Shown in pieces: positions 9,245 through 19,629 of a stretch of 64,000 nt of DNA. Within the stretch, counting starts at the first letter, position 1. Every line of letters starts with the position of its first letter. The translations under genes were made by a program, and so were the position numbers. A model generated the notes under the pieces. It had not been told where the DNA came from. It searched no databases and saw only the letters and a list, made by a program, of their open reading frames with translations. The stretch comes from Variovorax sp. J22P240. GTDB lineage: Bacteria > Pseudomonadota > Gammaproteobacteria > Burkholderiales > Burkholderiaceae_C. Location of the stretch: the NCBI RefSeq assembly GCF_030316855.1, contig NZ_JASZYR010000001.1:868001-932000 (forward strand), given 5' to 3'.

Positions 9245-10678
9245 ATGCAACTCAACTACATCGGCAACGAAAGCGTTGCCTCCTCGTCCGGCCGCACGCT
9301 GCCGGTGATCGACCCATCCGACGGTCAGACCTTCGACGAGCTGCAACGCAGCAATGCCGCCGACATCGATGCCGCCGTGCGCGCCGCGCGCCACTGCTTC
9401 GAGACGACCTGGCACAAGGTCAGCGCGGCCGACCGCGGCCGGCTGCTGTACCGGCTTTCGCAGAAGATCGCCGAGCACACCGACGAACTCGCCCTCATCG
9501 AGCAGCGCGACTGCGGCAAGCCCGTCAAGCAGGCCCGTGCCGATGCGCTGGCACTGGTGCGGTACTTCGAGTTCTATGCCGGGGCCTGCGACAAGCTGCA
9601 TGGCGAGACCATTCCCTACCAGGACGGCTACAGCGTCTTCACCTGGCGCGAGCCGCACGGCGTCACCGGCCACATCATTCCGTGGAACTACCCGATGCAG
9701 ATCTTCGGGCGCAGCGTGGGCGGCGCGCTGGCTGCTGGCAACGTGTGCGTGGTCAAGCCATCGGAAGACGCCTGCCTCTCGCTGATCCGCGTGGCGCAAT
9801 TGGCGGCAGAGGTCGGCTTTCCGCCCGGCGCGCTCAACATCGTGACCGGCTACGGCCATGAAGTCGGCGACTCACTCGCCCGGCACGAGGGCATCGACCA
9901 CATCAGCTTCACCGGCAGTCCCAAGGTCGGCACGCTGATCCAGCAGGTCGCGGCCGAGCGACATTGCCCCGTCACGCTCGAGCTTGGCGGCAAGAGCCCG
10001 CAAATCGTCTTTGCGGATGCCGACCTCGGTGCCGCCATCCCCGTGCTGATCAACGCGATCGTGCAGAACGCCGGACAGACCTGCTCCGCCGGCTCGCGCG
10101 TGCTGATCGAGCAGAGCATCTACGAGCCGCTGCTCGAACGCCTCGGCCATGCCTTCGAGGCGCTGCGTGTCGGCCCCGCGGCGATGGACCTGGACGTCGG
10201 TCCGCTCATCCGCCAGACGCAGCAGCAGCGCGTGTGGGACTTCCTGTCCGACGCCCAGGTCGCCGGCATCCCGATGGTGGCGACCGGCGTGGTGGTCGAC
10301 GAAGCGCCCGAAACCGGCTTCTACCAGGCGCCCACGCTGCTGCGCGACGTGCCGGTGGACCACCGCCTTGCACAGGAAGAAGTGTTTGGCCCCGTCCTGG
10401 CCGCGATGTCGTTCTGCGACGAGGACGAGGCGGTAGAGCTCGCCAACGCCACGCAATTCGGCCTCGTCGCCGGCATTTGGACGAACGACGGCGCGCGCCA
10501 GTTCCGCATGGCCAAGCGCGTGAAGAGTGGCCAGGTGTTCATCAACAACTACGGCGCGGGCGGCGGCGTCGAACTGCCCTTCGGCGGCGTCAAGTCCTCG
10601 GGCTATGGCCGCGAAAAGGGCTTCGAGGCGCTCTACGGGTTCACCACACTCAAGACGGTCGCCATCAAGCACGGCTGA
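9245..10678 (+). CDS. aldehyde dehydrogenase family protein
   Basis: 477-aa NAD(P)+-dependent aldehyde dehydrogenase. It has the Rossmann-region IIPWNYPMQ, the general base in VTLELGGKS (E246), the nucleophile in NAGQTCSAGSR (C280) and the C-terminal PFGGVKSSGYGREKG. It oxidises an aldehyde to the acid in the cytoplasm. The substrate is not predictable, though the sequence looks like the betaine/aminobutyraldehyde or aromatic aldehyde branches. It is followed 34 bases later by an SDR gene on the same strand, suggesting a two-gene catabolic unit (alcohol to aldehyde to acid). Confidence 0.93.
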   Translation: MQLNYIGNESVASSSGRTLPVIDPSDGQTFDELQRSNAADIDAAVRAARHCFETTWHKVSAADRGRLLYRLSQKIAEHTDELALIEQRDCGKPVKQARADALALVRYFEFYAGACDKLHGETIPYQDGYSVFTWREPHGVTGHIIPWNYPMQIFGRSVGGALAAGNVCVVKPSEDACLSLIRVAQLAAEVGFPPGALNIVTGYGHEVGDSLARHEGIDHISFTGSPKVGTLIQQVAAERHCPVTLELGGKSPQIVFADADLGAAIPVLINAIVQNAGQTCSAGSRVLIEQSIYEPLLERLGHAFEALRVGPAAMDLDVGPLIRQTQQQRVWDFLSDAQVAGIPMVATGVVVDEAPETGFYQAPTLLRDVPVDHRLAQEEVFGPVLAAMSFCDEDEAVELANATQFGLVAGIWTNDGARQFRMAKRVKSGQVFINNYGAGGGVELPFGGVKSSGYGREKGFEALYGFTTLKTVAIKHG

Positions 10679-10712
10679 CCAGACACATCAAATTCAAACG
10701 GAGACAGAACCA

Positions 10713-11474
10713 ATGCGAGTCAAGGACAAATCCATCATCGTGACCGGTGCCGGCGGCGGCATCGGCGAAGGCATCGCGAAGCGCCTGGCGGCCGAGGGCG
10801 CGCAAGTGGTCGTGAACGACATCAACACGGCGCTCGGCGAACAGGTGGTCGAGGCGATCCTGCGCGCCGGCGGCCGTGCCTCTTTCTTCGCAGCGGACGT
10901 CACGAAGTCGGCCGAGGTCAAGGCACTGGTCGATGCCGCGATCGAGCGCCACGGCAAGCTCGACGTGATGGTCAACAACGCCGGCTGGACGCACCGCAAC
11001 CGGCCGGCGCTCGAAGTGAGCGAGGACGAATTCGATCGCTGCTATTCGGTCAACGTGAAGAGCATCTACCTGTCGACCATCCATGCCGTGCCGGCATTCC
11101 GCGCCAATGGCGGCGGATCGTTCATCAACATCGCATCGACCGCCGGCGTGCGTCCGCGCCCTGGGCTCACCTGGTACAACGGCTCGAAGGGCGCGGTGAT
11201 CACCACCAGCAAGTCGCTCGCCGCCGAACTCGGGCCAGACAACATTCGCGTGAACTGCATCAACCCGGTCTTCAACCCCGACACCGGGCTCGCTGCCGAA
11301 TTTGCCGGCGGGCCGGTCACCGAGGAACGCAAGGCCAAGTTCCGCGCCACCATTCCGTTGGGCCGTTTCTCGACCGCGCTCGACGTTGCCAACGCGGCCC
11401 TCTACCTCGCGAGCGACGAGGCGTCGTTCATCAGCGGCGTCTGCATCGAGGTCGACGGCGCGCGCTGCGTGTAG
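10713..11474 (+). CDS. SDR family NAD(P)-dependent oxidoreductase
   Basis: 253-aa classical short-chain dehydrogenase/reductase. It carries the cofactor motif TGAGGGIGEG near the N-terminus, NNAG, and the catalytic triad S142, Y155, K159 (WYNGSKGA). The C-terminus FISGVCIEVDGARCV is typical. ATG 10713 follows a GGAGAC ribosome site and starts MRVKDKSIIVTG. It probably works with the aldehyde dehydrogenase upstream on a shared, unidentified alcohol or keto substrate. Confidence 0.92.
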   Translation: MRVKDKSIIVTGAGGGIGEGIAKRLAAEGAQVVVNDINTALGEQVVEAILRAGGRASFFAADVTKSAEVKALVDAAIERHGKLDVMVNNAGWTHRNRPALEVSEDEFDRCYSVNVKSIYLSTIHAVPAFRANGGGSFINIASTAGVRPRPGLTWYNGSKGAVITTSKSLAAELGPDNIRVNCINPVFNPDTGLAAEFAGGPVTEERKAKFRATIPLGRFSTALDVANAALYLASDEASFISGVCIEVDGARCV

Positions 11475-11544
11475 CTGACGCTGCCGTGGTCATGTAACTC
11501 CGAATGGTCGTCCGAGCGGGCGATGGGTTAAATTGCTCCACCCC

Positions 11545-12663
11545 ATGACCAAGCATGTCGTCCCTGTCTCCGAGATCGGCCGCGTCCGTCGCACGACGCC
11601 GTCGGCTGCAAGCGTGGTTCCGGCCACCGGCGCATTGCTCGACCGGCTGGCCCGCCCGCTGACCGACTTGCGCATCAGCGTGACCGACCGGTGCAACTTC
11701 CGCTGCAGCTATTGCATGCCCAAGGAAGTCTTCGACAAGGACTACGAGTACCTGCCCCACAGCGCGTTGCTGAGCTTCGAGGAAATCACGCGCCTTGCGC
11801 GCATTTTTGCGTCGCACGGCGTGCGCAAGATCCGCCTCACTGGCGGCGAACCGCTGTTGCGCAAGAACCTCGAGGTCCTGATCGAACAACTCGCCGCGCT
11901 GCGCACGCCTGACGGCCAGCCGCTGGACCTCACGCTGACCACCAATGGGTCACTTCTCAAACGCAAGGCCGCTGCACTCAAGGCCGCCGGTCTGCAGCGC
12001 GTGACCGTCAGCCTCGATGGCCTGGACGACACCGTGTTCCGCAGCATGAACGACGTCGACTTCCCGGTGGCCGAAGTGCTCGCGGGCATCGAGGCCGCGC
12101 ACGCTGCCGGGCTCGGCCCGATCAAGGTCAACATGGTCGTCAAGCGCGGCACGAACGAGCAGGAAATCCTCCCGATGGCGCGGCACTTTCGCGGCACGGG
12201 CGTGGTGCTGCGCTTCATCGAATACATGGACGTCGGCGCGACCAATGGCTGGCGCATGGACGAAGTGCTGCCGTCGGCCGAGGTGATTCGTCGAATCGCC
12301 GGGGAATTCCCGCTCTCGCCGCTCGAGGCCAGCGCGCCCGGCGAAACGGCGCAGCGCTGGGCCTATGCGGACGGTGGCGGCGAGATCGGGGTGATCAGCA
12401 GCGTGACCCAGGCCTTCTGCCACGACTGCAGCAGGGCGCGCCTGTCGACGGAGGGCAAGCTCTATCTCTGCCTCTTCGCCAGCATGGGCCATGACCTGCG
12501 TCCGCTGCTGCGCGGCGGTGCCGACGATGCGCAGATCACGACCGAGATCGGCCATGTCTGGCAGGGGCGCTCCGACCGATATTCCGAGCTTCGCGCATTG
12601 CGCGAGCCCGATACCGATGCAGGCGCACCGCGCCGCGTCGAAATGAGCTACATCGGCGGATGA
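11545..12663 (+). CDS. moaA: GTP 3',8-cyclase MoaA
   Basis: 372-aa radical SAM enzyme of molybdenum cofactor synthesis, which converts GTP to 3',8-cyclo-GTP. The N-terminal cluster motif is C50-x3-C54-x2-C57 ([12 protein letters not shown]), and the second cluster motif [18 protein letters not shown] lies near the C-terminus. The protein ends in the conserved Gly-Gly (MSYIGG). The N-terminal ~35 residues are a longer leader than in E. coli MoaA. It overlaps mobA by ATGA and starts a moaA-mobA-moeA operon. Confidence 0.96.
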   Translation: MTKHVVPVSEIGRVRRTTPSAASVVPATGALLDRLARPLTDLRISVTDRCNFRCSYCMPKEVFDKDYEYLPHSALLSFEEITRLARIFASHGVRKIRLTGGEPLLRKNLEVLIEQLAALRTPDGQPLDLTLTTNGSLLKRKAAALKAAGLQRVTVSLDGLDDTVFRSMNDVDFPVAEVLAGIEAAHAAGLGPIKVNMVVKRGTNEQEILPMARHFRGTGVVLRFIEYMDVGATNGWRMDEVLPSAEVIRRIAGEFPLSPLEASAPGETAQRWAYADGGGEIGVISSVTQAFCHDCSRARLSTEGKLYLCLFASMGHDLRPLLRGGADDAQITTEIGHVWQGRSDRYSELRALREPDTDAGAPRRVEMSYIGG

Positions 12664-13310
12664 GCGCGTCGCACGCCATCGCCGCCAGCGACATCACCGG
12701 GCTCGTGCTCGCCGGCGGGCGCGGTTCGCGCATGGGCGGCGTCGACAAAGGCCTGCAGAATTTCAATGGAACACCGCTCGCCCTGAATGCAGTGCTGCGA
12801 CTCGGCATGCAGGTCGGCGAGATGATGGTCAACGCCAACCGCAACCTGTCGGCCTACGAATCTTTCGGCGTACCAGTCTGGCCGGATGGCCTGGCGGACT
12901 ATGCGGGCCCGCTCGCAGGCTTCCTGACCGGTCTGGAGCGCTGCGAAACACCCTATCTGCTGACTGTGCCGTGCGACACGCCGCTGTTCCCGTTCGACCT
13001 TGCCGGCCGTCTGGCGGATGCCCTTGTGGCTGACGGCGCCGAGATCGCCATGGTCAACGCGCAGGAAACCGCCGACGAACCCGGCGGCGCGACCGTGCTG
13101 CGTCCCCAACCCGTGTTCTGCCTCCTCAGCGCCACCCTGCTTGAAAGCCTGGTGCGCTTCACCCAGGGCGGTGGCCGCAAGATCGACAAGTGGACCGCGC
13201 AACACCGAACGGTGCTGGTGCCCTTCGACCGACCAGGCGACGCGCCCGATGCGTTCTACAACGCGAACACCCTGGCCGAACTCCACGCGCTCGAAGGCCA
13301 GCGCCCCTGA
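12660..13310 (+). CDS. mobA: molybdenum cofactor guanylyltransferase
   Basis: 216-aa nucleotidyltransferase that attaches GMP to molybdopterin to give the dinucleotide (MGD) cofactor used by DMSO-reductase-type enzymes. It has the signature [16 protein letters not shown] at 17-32 and the Asp motif VPCDTPLFP. The start overlaps the moaA stop (ATGA). Its place between moaA and moeA supports the assignment. Confidence 0.94.
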   Translation: MSASHAIAASDITGLVLAGGRGSRMGGVDKGLQNFNGTPLALNAVLRLGMQVGEMMVNANRNLSAYESFGVPVWPDGLADYAGPLAGFLTGLERCETPYLLTVPCDTPLFPFDLAGRLADALVADGAEIAMVNAQETADEPGGATVLRPQPVFCLLSATLLESLVRFTQGGGRKIDKWTAQHRTVLVPFDRPGDAPDAFYNANTLAELHALEGQRP

Positions 13311-13323
13311 TTTCTTCCCTCTC

Positions 13324-14640
13324 ATGAGCCGCATTGCCGACATCGCCGCCGCATTGGCTGGCTACGACCCCAAGGCCCTCGGCGTCGATGCCGTGCAGGC
13401 CTTCCTGGCCCGCCTGGCCGAGCCCGCCATCGTCACCGAAAGCGAACGCATCGCGCTGCGCGACGCACTGGGCCGCGTGCTGGCGGAGGACGTCATTTCG
13501 CCGGTGAGCGTTCCCCCGCACGACAACTCGGCGATGGATGGATTTGCATTCGACGGCTCTTTGCTCGACGCAGCGCCTGCCGCCGATGACGCCTCGGTGA
13601 GCCTGCGCGTGGTCGGCACGGCCCTCGCCGGCGCTGCCTGGCGCGGCACGCTGGCTGCCGGAGACGCCGTGAAGATCATGACCGGCGCGATGATGCCGGC
13701 CGGTCTCGACACGGTCATTCCGCAGGAGTTCTGCCAGGTCGAAGGCGATGCTGTGCGTTTCCCCGCCAAAGCACTGCGCCGCGGCGACAACCGGCGGCTC
13801 GCTGGCGAAGACCTGATGCAAGGCAGGCCCGCATTGCAGCGGGGCGAAATCATCTCACCTGCGGCGCTGGGCATGGTCGCCAGCCTCGGGCTGCCGATGG
13901 TGCCGGTGATGCGCCGCCTGCGCGTCGCGTACTTCTCCACTGGAGACGAGATCCTGAGCCTGGGCGAGGTGCCGCGCGAAGGCGCGGTGTACGACAGCAA
14001 CCGCTACACCGTCTTCGGGCTGCTCACGCGGCTGGGTTGCGAGGTGATCGACCTCGGACTGGTGCGCGACGACCCGGCAACGCTCGAATCCGCACTGCGC
14101 CGCGCCGCCAGCGAAGCCGACGCGATCATCACCAGTGGCGGCGTCAGCGTCGGTGAAGCCGACCACACCCGAGCCGTCATGCAGCGGCTCGGCGACATGG
14201 CGTTCTGGCGGGTCGCCATGCGGCCCGGTCGCCCCATGGCCGTCGGCCTCATTCCGACGGAAGGGGATGTGCGCGGACCTGCGGTGCTTTTCGGCCTTCC
14301 AGGCAACCCGGTTGCGGTGATGGTCACCTTCCTCGCCTTCGTGCGCCCCGCCCTGTTGCGGATGATGGGCTGCAACGCCACATGCTCCGCGCCGCCACCG
14401 TTGCTGCGCGCCACGAGCGTCGATCCGATCCGCAAGAAGCCCGGCCGCACCGAATACCAGCGCGGCCGCGTGCAGGCCGTGCCGGGGCAGTTGCCTATGG
14501 TGCGCATCGCCGGCAATCAGGGTTCCGGCGTGCTCAGTTCCATGGTCGAGGCGAACGGACTGGTCGTGCTGCACCACGAACAAGGCAGCGTGGCAGCGGG
14601 CGATTCCGTCGACGTGATGATGTTCGACGGTGTGGTGTAA
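13324..14640 (+). CDS. moeA: molybdopterin molybdenumtransferase
   Basis: 438-aa enzyme that inserts molybdate into adenylated molybdopterin. Diagnostic blocks are PPHDNSAMDGFAF, KIMTGAMMPAGLDTV, YFSTGDEIL, ITSGGVSVGEADHT, MRPGRPMAVGL and GLPGNPVAVMVTF. ATG 13324 begins MSRIADIAAAL, 13 bases after the mobA stop. Third gene of the Mo-cofactor operon; no molybdoenzyme is present in the window. Confidence 0.95.
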   Translation: MSRIADIAAALAGYDPKALGVDAVQAFLARLAEPAIVTESERIALRDALGRVLAEDVISPVSVPPHDNSAMDGFAFDGSLLDAAPAADDASVSLRVVGTALAGAAWRGTLAAGDAVKIMTGAMMPAGLDTVIPQEFCQVEGDAVRFPAKALRRGDNRRLAGEDLMQGRPALQRGEIISPAALGMVASLGLPMVPVMRRLRVAYFSTGDEILSLGEVPREGAVYDSNRYTVFGLLTRLGCEVIDLGLVRDDPATLESALRRAASEADAIITSGGVSVGEADHTRAVMQRLGDMAFWRVAMRPGRPMAVGLIPTEGDVRGPAVLFGLPGNPVAVMVTFLAFVRPALLRMMGCNATCSAPPPLLRATSVDPIRKKPGRTEYQRGRVQAVPGQLPMVRIAGNQGSGVLSSMVEANGLVVLHHEQGSVAAGDSVDVMMFDGVV

Positions 14641-14669
14641 GGTCGTCGACCCCGACCCCAGGAGTTGCG

Positions 14670-15152
14670 ATGCTCGCAGCCAGAATCGAGTTGATGCAGC
14701 AGATGCCCATCTTCGGCGCCATCGGCGCTGAGACCATCGAGTTTTTGCTGGCGCCGGCACCGGTGGTCAAAGTCCCGGCGGGTGGTTTCTTCTTCCACGA
14801 GAACGATCCGGCCAGCGGAATGTACGTGCTCGAGAGCGGGCGCGTCACGGTCTCCAAGAGCTGGCAAGGCCACGACCTGCTCCTGCGGCGGCTCGGTCGG
14901 GGCGACTGCTTCGGCGAAATGGCCCTGCTGGATCTTTTCCCGCGCAGCGCCTCGGTCCGCGCCGCGGAAGATTGCAGCGCCATCGAACTCTCGTCGGCCA
15001 ACCTTTATCGGCTGTTCGAGCGCGACGTCGAGCAGTTCGCGCTCATCCAAATGAACATCGGCCGCGAAATGAGCCGGCGCCTTCGGATCACGGACGACTT
15101 GCTGTTCCGGGCCAGCATGGGCGAATCGGTGGAGACGCCTGAGCGAATCTAG
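14670..15152 (+). CDS. cyclic-nucleotide-binding domain protein
   Basis: 160-aa protein made of a single cNMP-binding beta-roll (GMYVLESGRVTVSK, GDCFGEMALLDLFPRSASVRA) with no DNA-binding helix-turn-helix after it. It may be a stand-alone sensor or scaffold rather than a CRP-type transcription factor. The phosphate-binding cassette is recognisable as FGEMALLDLFPRSASV. An AGGAG ribosome site precedes ATG 14670. It follows moeA by 29 bases and may be cotranscribed. Confidence 0.82.
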   Translation: MLAARIELMQQMPIFGAIGAETIEFLLAPAPVVKVPAGGFFFHENDPASGMYVLESGRVTVSKSWQGHDLLLRRLGRGDCFGEMALLDLFPRSASVRAAEDCSAIELSSANLYRLFERDVEQFALIQMNIGREMSRRLRITDDLLFRASMGESVETPERI

Positions 15153-15172
15153 TGCGCCCCTGCGGACCGACC

Positions 15173-15622
15173 TCAGATCCGCCCCAACGCCCTCTCCACG
15201 CCCTTGTTGGCCAGCGCATCCGCGCGCTCGTTGCCCGGATCGCCCGAGTGCCCCTTTACCCAGCGCCATTCGATCTGGTGTCCGCCTTCCGCCACCAACT
15301 TGTCGAGTTGCTGCCACAGTTCGACGTTCTTGACCGGCTGTTTGGTCGAGGTGCGCCAGCCTTTGGCCTTCCAGCCGCGGATCCATTCGGTGATGCCCAT
15401 GCGCACGTACTGGCTGTCCAGGTAGAGCGTGACCTTGCACGGGCGCTTGAGCGCGCCCAGCCCTTCGATGACCGCCTGCAGTTCCATGCGGTTGTTGGTG
15501 GTGTTGAGCTCGCCGCCGAAAAGCTCCTTCTCGGTGGCGCCCGACTTGAGCCATGCGCCCCAACCGCCTGGGCCGGGGTTTCCCTTGCAGGCGCCGTCGG
15601 TGTAGATCTGTACTTCGTTCAA
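15173..15622 (-). CDS. rnhA: ribonuclease HI
   Basis: 149-aa RNase H that degrades the RNA strand of RNA-DNA hybrids. Catalytic acidic residues are D9 ([11 protein letters not shown]), E47 (NNRMELQAV), D69 (YLDSQYV) and D135 (NERADALA), with H125 in WVKGHSG. No ATG fits the family N-terminus. TTG 15622 gives [10 protein letters not shown] and is preceded by AAGGA at good spacing, so a TTG start is proposed. It lies downstream of the methyltransferase gene, as in the E. coli gloB-yafS-rnhA neighbourhood. Confidence 0.95.
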   Translation of the reverse strand: MNEVQIYTDGACKGNPGPGGWGAWLKSGATEKELFGGELNTTNNRMELQAVIEGLGALKRPCKVTLYLDSQYVRMGITEWIRGWKAKGWRTSTKQPVKNVELWQQLDKLVAEGGHQIEWRWVKGHSGDPGNERADALANKGVERALGRI

Positions 15623-15639
15623 AAACCGTTTCCTTCTTG

Positions 15640-16407
15640 CTATCGATGAGTGGTGTCGCGGTGCATCTTGCCTGCGATCGGGACGGGGGCGCTGGCACGC
15701 GAGGCGGCTCGGCGCCAATCGGCGCTCAGCAGCCGCAGGCCGCGCACCCGCTTGACCGCCACCAGAAAATAAACCGCGCCGAAAATGGGCCACCAGCGCT
15801 CGCCGGCCTTGTCGAACCAGCGGCAACGGTCCAGCCATGCCTCGCTGCGCACCGCCGGCCGGTAGACGCCGAAGCGTCCGGATTCGACCTCGAAGCTCAA
15901 CAGCCGCAGCCAGTCGCGCATGCGCCGATAGCCGATGAAATCGCCGGCCTCCGGCAGGAAGAGCTCGCCGAATCCAAGCCGCCGGTACAGGTGCGCGCGA
16001 CGCTGCCGCATGCCCCAAAGGCTCGCGGGATTCAGGCCAGATATGACGACGCGGCCTTCAGGCACCAGCACCCGCTCGACCTCGCGCAGCGTTGCATGCG
16101 GATCGAGGCTGAGTTCGAGAGTGTGCGGCAGCACGACCAGGTCGAGGCTGTTGGCGGGAAAAGGCAAGGCCGAGAAATCGGTTACGAGCGCGCTCCGCCC
16201 CGGCATCGCGGGGTCGGACAAGGCCAGCCAGCGATGCGGCATGCGGTTGGTCCGAAGCCCCTCGACCTCGGCCAGGCCCAACTGCAACGCGTGATACCCG
16301 AACACGTCGGCCACCGCCTGGTCGAATTGCGCCTGCTCCCAGTCCAGCAGATAGCGGCCTGGGGGGGTCTCGAACCAATCATGCAAACCTATAATTTGAC
16401 CGCTCAT
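15640..16407 (-). CDS. SAM-dependent methyltransferase (YafS-like)
   Basis: 255-aa class I methyltransferase-like protein of the family found beside gloB/rnhA in proteobacteria (YafS of E. coli). Visible marks are [17 protein letters not shown], the acidic/hydrophobic [18 protein letters not shown] and [17 protein letters not shown]. The classical glycine-rich SAM loop is weak. The substrate is unknown. Start codon CAT 16405-16407 overlaps the divergent gloB ATG by two bases, so each promoter must lie inside the other gene. It ends 17 bases before rnhA. Confidence 0.85.
   Translation of the reverse strand: MSGQIIGLHDWFETPPGRYLLDWEQAQFDQAVADVFGYHALQLGLAEVEGLRTNRMPHRWLALSDPAMPGRSALVTDFSALPFPANSLDLVVLPHTLELSLDPHATLREVERVLVPEGRVVISGLNPASLWGMRQRRAHLYRRLGFGELFLPEAGDFIGYRRMRDWLRLLSFEVESGRFGVYRPAVRSEAWLDRCRWFDKAGERWWPIFGAVYFLVAVKRVRGLRLLSADWRRAASRASAPVPIAGKMHRDTTHR
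16390..16395 (+). promoter_or_regulatory. -10 element TATAAT, probable gloB promoter
   Basis: A perfect TATAAT lies 10 bases upstream of the gloB ATG, inside the start of the divergent methyltransferase gene. A transcript would begin around 16402-16403, leaving almost no 5' leader. No clear -35 hexamer is visible 17 bases upstream. Confidence 0.45.
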
Positions 16408-17203
16408 GACCCTCGTTCCGCTGCCTGCCTTTGCCGACAACTACATCTGGATGCTGCAGGACGGGCGCAACGCGATCGTGGTCGACCCAGGGGATGCCGT
16501 GCCGGTGTTTGATGCACTGGAGCGCGGCAATCTGCAACTGGCCGCGATTCTAGTCACGCACCATCACGCCGATCACACGGGTGGCGTGGCAGCGTTGCAC
16601 GAAGCCACCGGCGCGCCGGTCTTCGGCCCTGCCCGCGAGCGCATTCCGGAGCCCTACGCACGCCTGTCGCACGGCGACCATGCCGACGTGCTCGGCCTGC
16701 GCTTCGATGTGATCGACGTGCCCGGCCATACGGCCGGCCATATCGCGTACTTTCTGCCGGCCGGTCCGCACAATGCGGCAGCGGGCGATCTCGCCCCTCT
16801 GGTCTTTTGCGGGGACACGCTGTTCTCGGGCGGCTGCGGCCGCCTTTTCGAAGGCACGCCCGCGCAAATGCTGGCCTCGCTCGACGCGCTCGCCGCGCTG
16901 CCAGGTAACACGCGCGTATGCTGCACCCACGAATACACACTTGCTAACCTGAGATTCGCGCGTGCGGTGGAACCGGGCAACGCCGATCTCGCTCAGTACA
17001 TGACGCGGTGCGAAGCACTGCGCGCGCGCGGCGAACCGACGCTGCCTTCGCAGCTATCGACCGAGCGCCTCATCAATCCCTTTCTTCGCAGCCGCGAAGC
17101 CACTGTCAGTCGAGCGGTCCACGCTCACGCCGGCCTGTCAGTACAAGCCGCGGAGACCGAGGTGTTCGCCGCGCTGCGCCAATGGAAAAACGACTTTCGA
17201 TGA
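16406..17203 (+). CDS. gloB: hydroxyacylglutathione hydrolase (glyoxalase II)
   Basis: 265-aa metallo-beta-lactamase-fold enzyme that hydrolyses S-lactoylglutathione to lactate, finishing methylglyoxal detoxification. The metal motif [10 protein letters not shown] gives H52, H54, D56 and H57; further ligands are in [32 protein letters not shown] and [14 protein letters not shown]. The start [15 protein letters not shown] is exactly the family N-terminus. It overlaps mltD by ATGA, and its start codon overlaps that of the divergent methyltransferase gene. Confidence 0.96.
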   Translation: MTLVPLPAFADNYIWMLQDGRNAIVVDPGDAVPVFDALERGNLQLAAILVTHHHADHTGGVAALHEATGAPVFGPARERIPEPYARLSHGDHADVLGLRFDVIDVPGHTAGHIAYFLPAGPHNAAAGDLAPLVFCGDTLFSGGCGRLFEGTPAQMLASLDALAALPGNTRVCCTHEYTLANLRFARAVEPGNADLAQYMTRCEALRARGEPTLPSQLSTERLINPFLRSREATVSRAVHAHAGLSVQAAETEVFAALRQWKNDFR

Positions 17204-18762
17204 AATTTATCGTTGCCGCCTGCCTTGCGGGCTCCCTCTTCCTCGCAGGCTGCGCCACCGGTACGGGTTCCTCGCCCAGCACGGACACGTCGAGCGCTGC
17301 GTCAAGCAGCGCGGCCCCGGTGTATCCGGGCGGTGCGCTGACGCCCATCACCTCGGGCGACACGAAGTCGCGCGCCGTCGTGACACTCGCCCCGCCCACC
17401 GACATGTGGGACCGCATCCGCCGCGGCTTCAAGATGCCCAACCTCGACAGTGATCTCGTGCGTGACCGGGAGCAGTGGTATGCGAGCCGGCCCGACTACA
17501 TGCAGCGCATGACCGAGCGCTCGAGCCGCTACATCTTCCACATCGTCGAGGAACTCGAACGTCGCGACATGCCGACCGAGATCGCGCTGCTCCCGTACAT
17601 CGAGAGCGCCTTCAATCCGCAGGCGGTGTCCAGCGCACGCGCGGCGGGCATGTGGCAATTCATGCCGGCGACCGGCACCGACTTCGACCTCAAGCAGAAT
17701 ATTTTCCGCGACGACCGGCGCGACGTGGTCGCCTCCACGCGCGCTGCACTCGACTACCTGCAGAAGCTCTACGGCATGTTCGGCGACTGGCAACTGGCGC
17801 TTGCAGCCTACAACTGGGGCGAAGGCAACGTAGGCCGCGCCATCGCCAAGAACCAGCGCGCCGGCCTGCCGGCCACCTACACCGACCTCTCGATGCCGGC
17901 CGAAACGCGGATGTACGTGCCCAAGCTGCAGGCGGTCAAGAACATCGTCGCGAATCCGGAGCGCTTCAACGCCGATCTGCCGCTCATCGCCAACCACCCC
18001 TACTTTCAGACCGTCGCGCTCAAGCGCGACCTCGATGTGACACTGGCGGCCAAGCTGGCGGACGTGAAGATCGAGGACTTCCGCGCACTCAACCCCTCGG
18101 CGCACAAGCCGGTGTTGCTCGCCGCAGGCACGCCGGAAATCCTGCTGCCGTGGGACAACGCCGCCGTCTTCCAGCGCAACTTCGAAGCCTATTCGCAAGG
18201 CCAATACGCGAGCTGGACCGCCTGGACCGTGCCCACGACCATGACCGTTGCCGATGCAGCCCAGCGCTCCGGCATGAGCGAAGTCGACCTTCGTGCGATC
18301 AACAGCGTGCCACCCCGGATGCTCATCAAGGCGGGCTCGACGCTCATCGTGCCGCGCAGCGCACGCGTGCAGGAAGACGTCGCGGCGGTGGTCGCGGACA
18401 CCGGTCAGCTGAGCTTCCAGCCCGAGATCGTCACACGCCGCACGGTGGTGAAGGCCGGCCGAACGGACAGCGTCGCGAGCATCGCCCGCCGCTACAAGCT
18501 GAGTCCGGCGAGCGTCGCCGAGTGGAATGATGTCAAGCAGACCCATTCCTTCCAGAAGGGCTTCAACGTAGTGGTGTACCTCCCGGTCAGGGCCGCGCGC
18601 TCGGTGAGCGTCGGGACGGGCGCGACGCACGCGCGTGGGGCGCCAGTTCTCAAGAGCACGAGCGTCGTATCGAAGAGCACGCCCACCAAGGTCTCCAAGA
18701 GCTCGTCCACCCAGGTCGCGCGCGAACAGCGCGGCGGCACGCCGTCGAAGAAGAAGCGCTGA
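17200..18762 (+). CDS. mltD: membrane-bound lytic murein transglycosylase D
   Basis: 520-aa outer-membrane lipoprotein that cleaves peptidoglycan glycan strands. It has a signal sequence with lipobox LAGC, then a goose-lysozyme-like SLT domain with catalytic E135 in [15 protein letters not shown] and the [12 protein letters not shown] and [16 protein letters not shown] blocks. Two LysM-like repeats follow (about 345-390 and 410-460). The C-terminal tail is Ser/Lys-rich. The gloB-mltD order is conserved in proteobacteria. A GC-rich hairpin (18767-18795) without a T-run lies between this gene and the convergent permease gene. Confidence 0.94.
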   Translation: MKFIVAACLAGSLFLAGCATGTGSSPSTDTSSAASSSAAPVYPGGALTPITSGDTKSRAVVTLAPPTDMWDRIRRGFKMPNLDSDLVRDREQWYASRPDYMQRMTERSSRYIFHIVEELERRDMPTEIALLPYIESAFNPQAVSSARAAGMWQFMPATGTDFDLKQNIFRDDRRDVVASTRAALDYLQKLYGMFGDWQLALAAYNWGEGNVGRAIAKNQRAGLPATYTDLSMPAETRMYVPKLQAVKNIVANPERFNADLPLIANHPYFQTVALKRDLDVTLAAKLADVKIEDFRALNPSAHKPVLLAAGTPEILLPWDNAAVFQRNFEAYSQGQYASWTAWTVPTTMTVADAAQRSGMSEVDLRAINSVPPRMLIKAGSTLIVPRSARVQEDVAAVVADTGQLSFQPEIVTRRTVVKAGRTDSVASIARRYKLSPASVAEWNDVKQTHSFQKGFNVVVYLPVRAARSVSVGTGATHARGAPVLKSTSVVSKSTPTKVSKSSSTQVAREQRGGTPSKKKR

Positions 18763-18794
18763 AGCAAGGCCGGCGGCCGGCGTCGGGGCCGGCC

Positions 18795-19628
18795 TCAGAG
18801 CTTCTCGGTTTCTCCACTGCGCGGCTGCCACTTCATGAGGCGCTTTTCGAGGACTCCGACGATGCCGTCGAGTACGAGCGCAAACGCCGTCAGCACCACG
18901 ATGCCCGCGAACACGGTGTTGACGTCGAAGGTGCCCTCCGCCTGCAGGATCAGGTAGCCGACCCCGCGCGCCGACCCCAGGTACTCGCCCACCACTGCGC
19001 CTACGAAGGCCAGACCGACCGAGGTGTGCAGGCTCGAGAACACCCAACTGGTCGCGCTCGGCAGGTACACCGTGCGCAACAACTGCCGCTGGTTCGCGCC
19101 GAGCATGCGTGCATTGGCCAACACCACCGGACTCACCTCTCGCACGCCCTGGTACACGTTGAAGAAGACGATGAAGAACACCAGGGTGACTGCGAGCGCA
19201 ACCTTGCTCCAAATGCCCAGGCCGAACCACAGCGCGAAGATCGGCGCCAGGATCACTCGGGGCATCGAATTTGCGGCCTTGATATAGGGATCGAAGACCA
19301 GGCTCGCTGTCGGCGCCAATGCGAGCCAGAGGCCGCAGGCGAGTCCCAGCAACGTACCGATCACGAAAGCCAGCACGGTTTCGAGCAGCGTCGTTCCGAG
19401 GTGGCGGTAGATGTCGGCATTGCCAGGCAGGCCATCGGGAAACAACGGATTCGGCGGGATGGCGACCGGCATGAACCAGCTCCAGATGCGCCCGGCGACC
19501 TGGATCGGCTCGCCCAGAAAGAACGCGAACTGCTGATTGCGAGACGCCACGTGCCAAGCCACCAGCAGCGCGATGAGGACCGTGATCTGCCAGAAGCGCG
19601 CATTGCTTTCGCTCGGCCGAAAGCTCAT
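18795..19628 (-). CDS. ABC transporter permease (NitT/TauT family)
   Basis: 277-aa inner-membrane permease of the nitrate/sulfonate/taurine importer type (SsuC-like), with six or so hydrophobic segments. The cytoplasmic loop motif is present in EVSPVVLANARMLGANQRQLLRTVYLPSA (quoted in part: ARMLGANQRQLLRTVYLP). It forms the channel of the importer with the ATPase encoded one base upstream and the binding protein before that. The ligand cannot be deduced. Confidence 0.92.
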   Translation of the reverse strand: MSFRPSESNARFWQITVLIALLVAWHVASRNQQFAFFLGEPIQVAGRIWSWFMPVAIPPNPLFPDGLPGNADIYRHLGTTLLETVLAFVIGTLLGLACGLWLALAPTASLVFDPYIKAANSMPRVILAPIFALWFGLGIWSKVALAVTLVFFIVFFNVYQGVREVSPVVLANARMLGANQRQLLRTVYLPSATSWVFSSLHTSVGLAFVGAVVGEYLGSARGVGYLILQAEGTFDVNTVFAGIVVLTAFALVLDGIVGVLEKRLMKWQPRSGETEKL

Positions 19629-19629
19629 T

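Noticed and set aside
18767..18795. GC-rich hairpin between mltD and the permease gene as a terminator
   Set aside because: An 8-bp stem exists but there is no T-run on either side, and it overlaps a stop codon.
17302..19557. 751-codon minus-strand open frame
   Set aside because: Antisense to mltD and out of frame with the permease gene; low-complexity Arg/Gly-rich translation.
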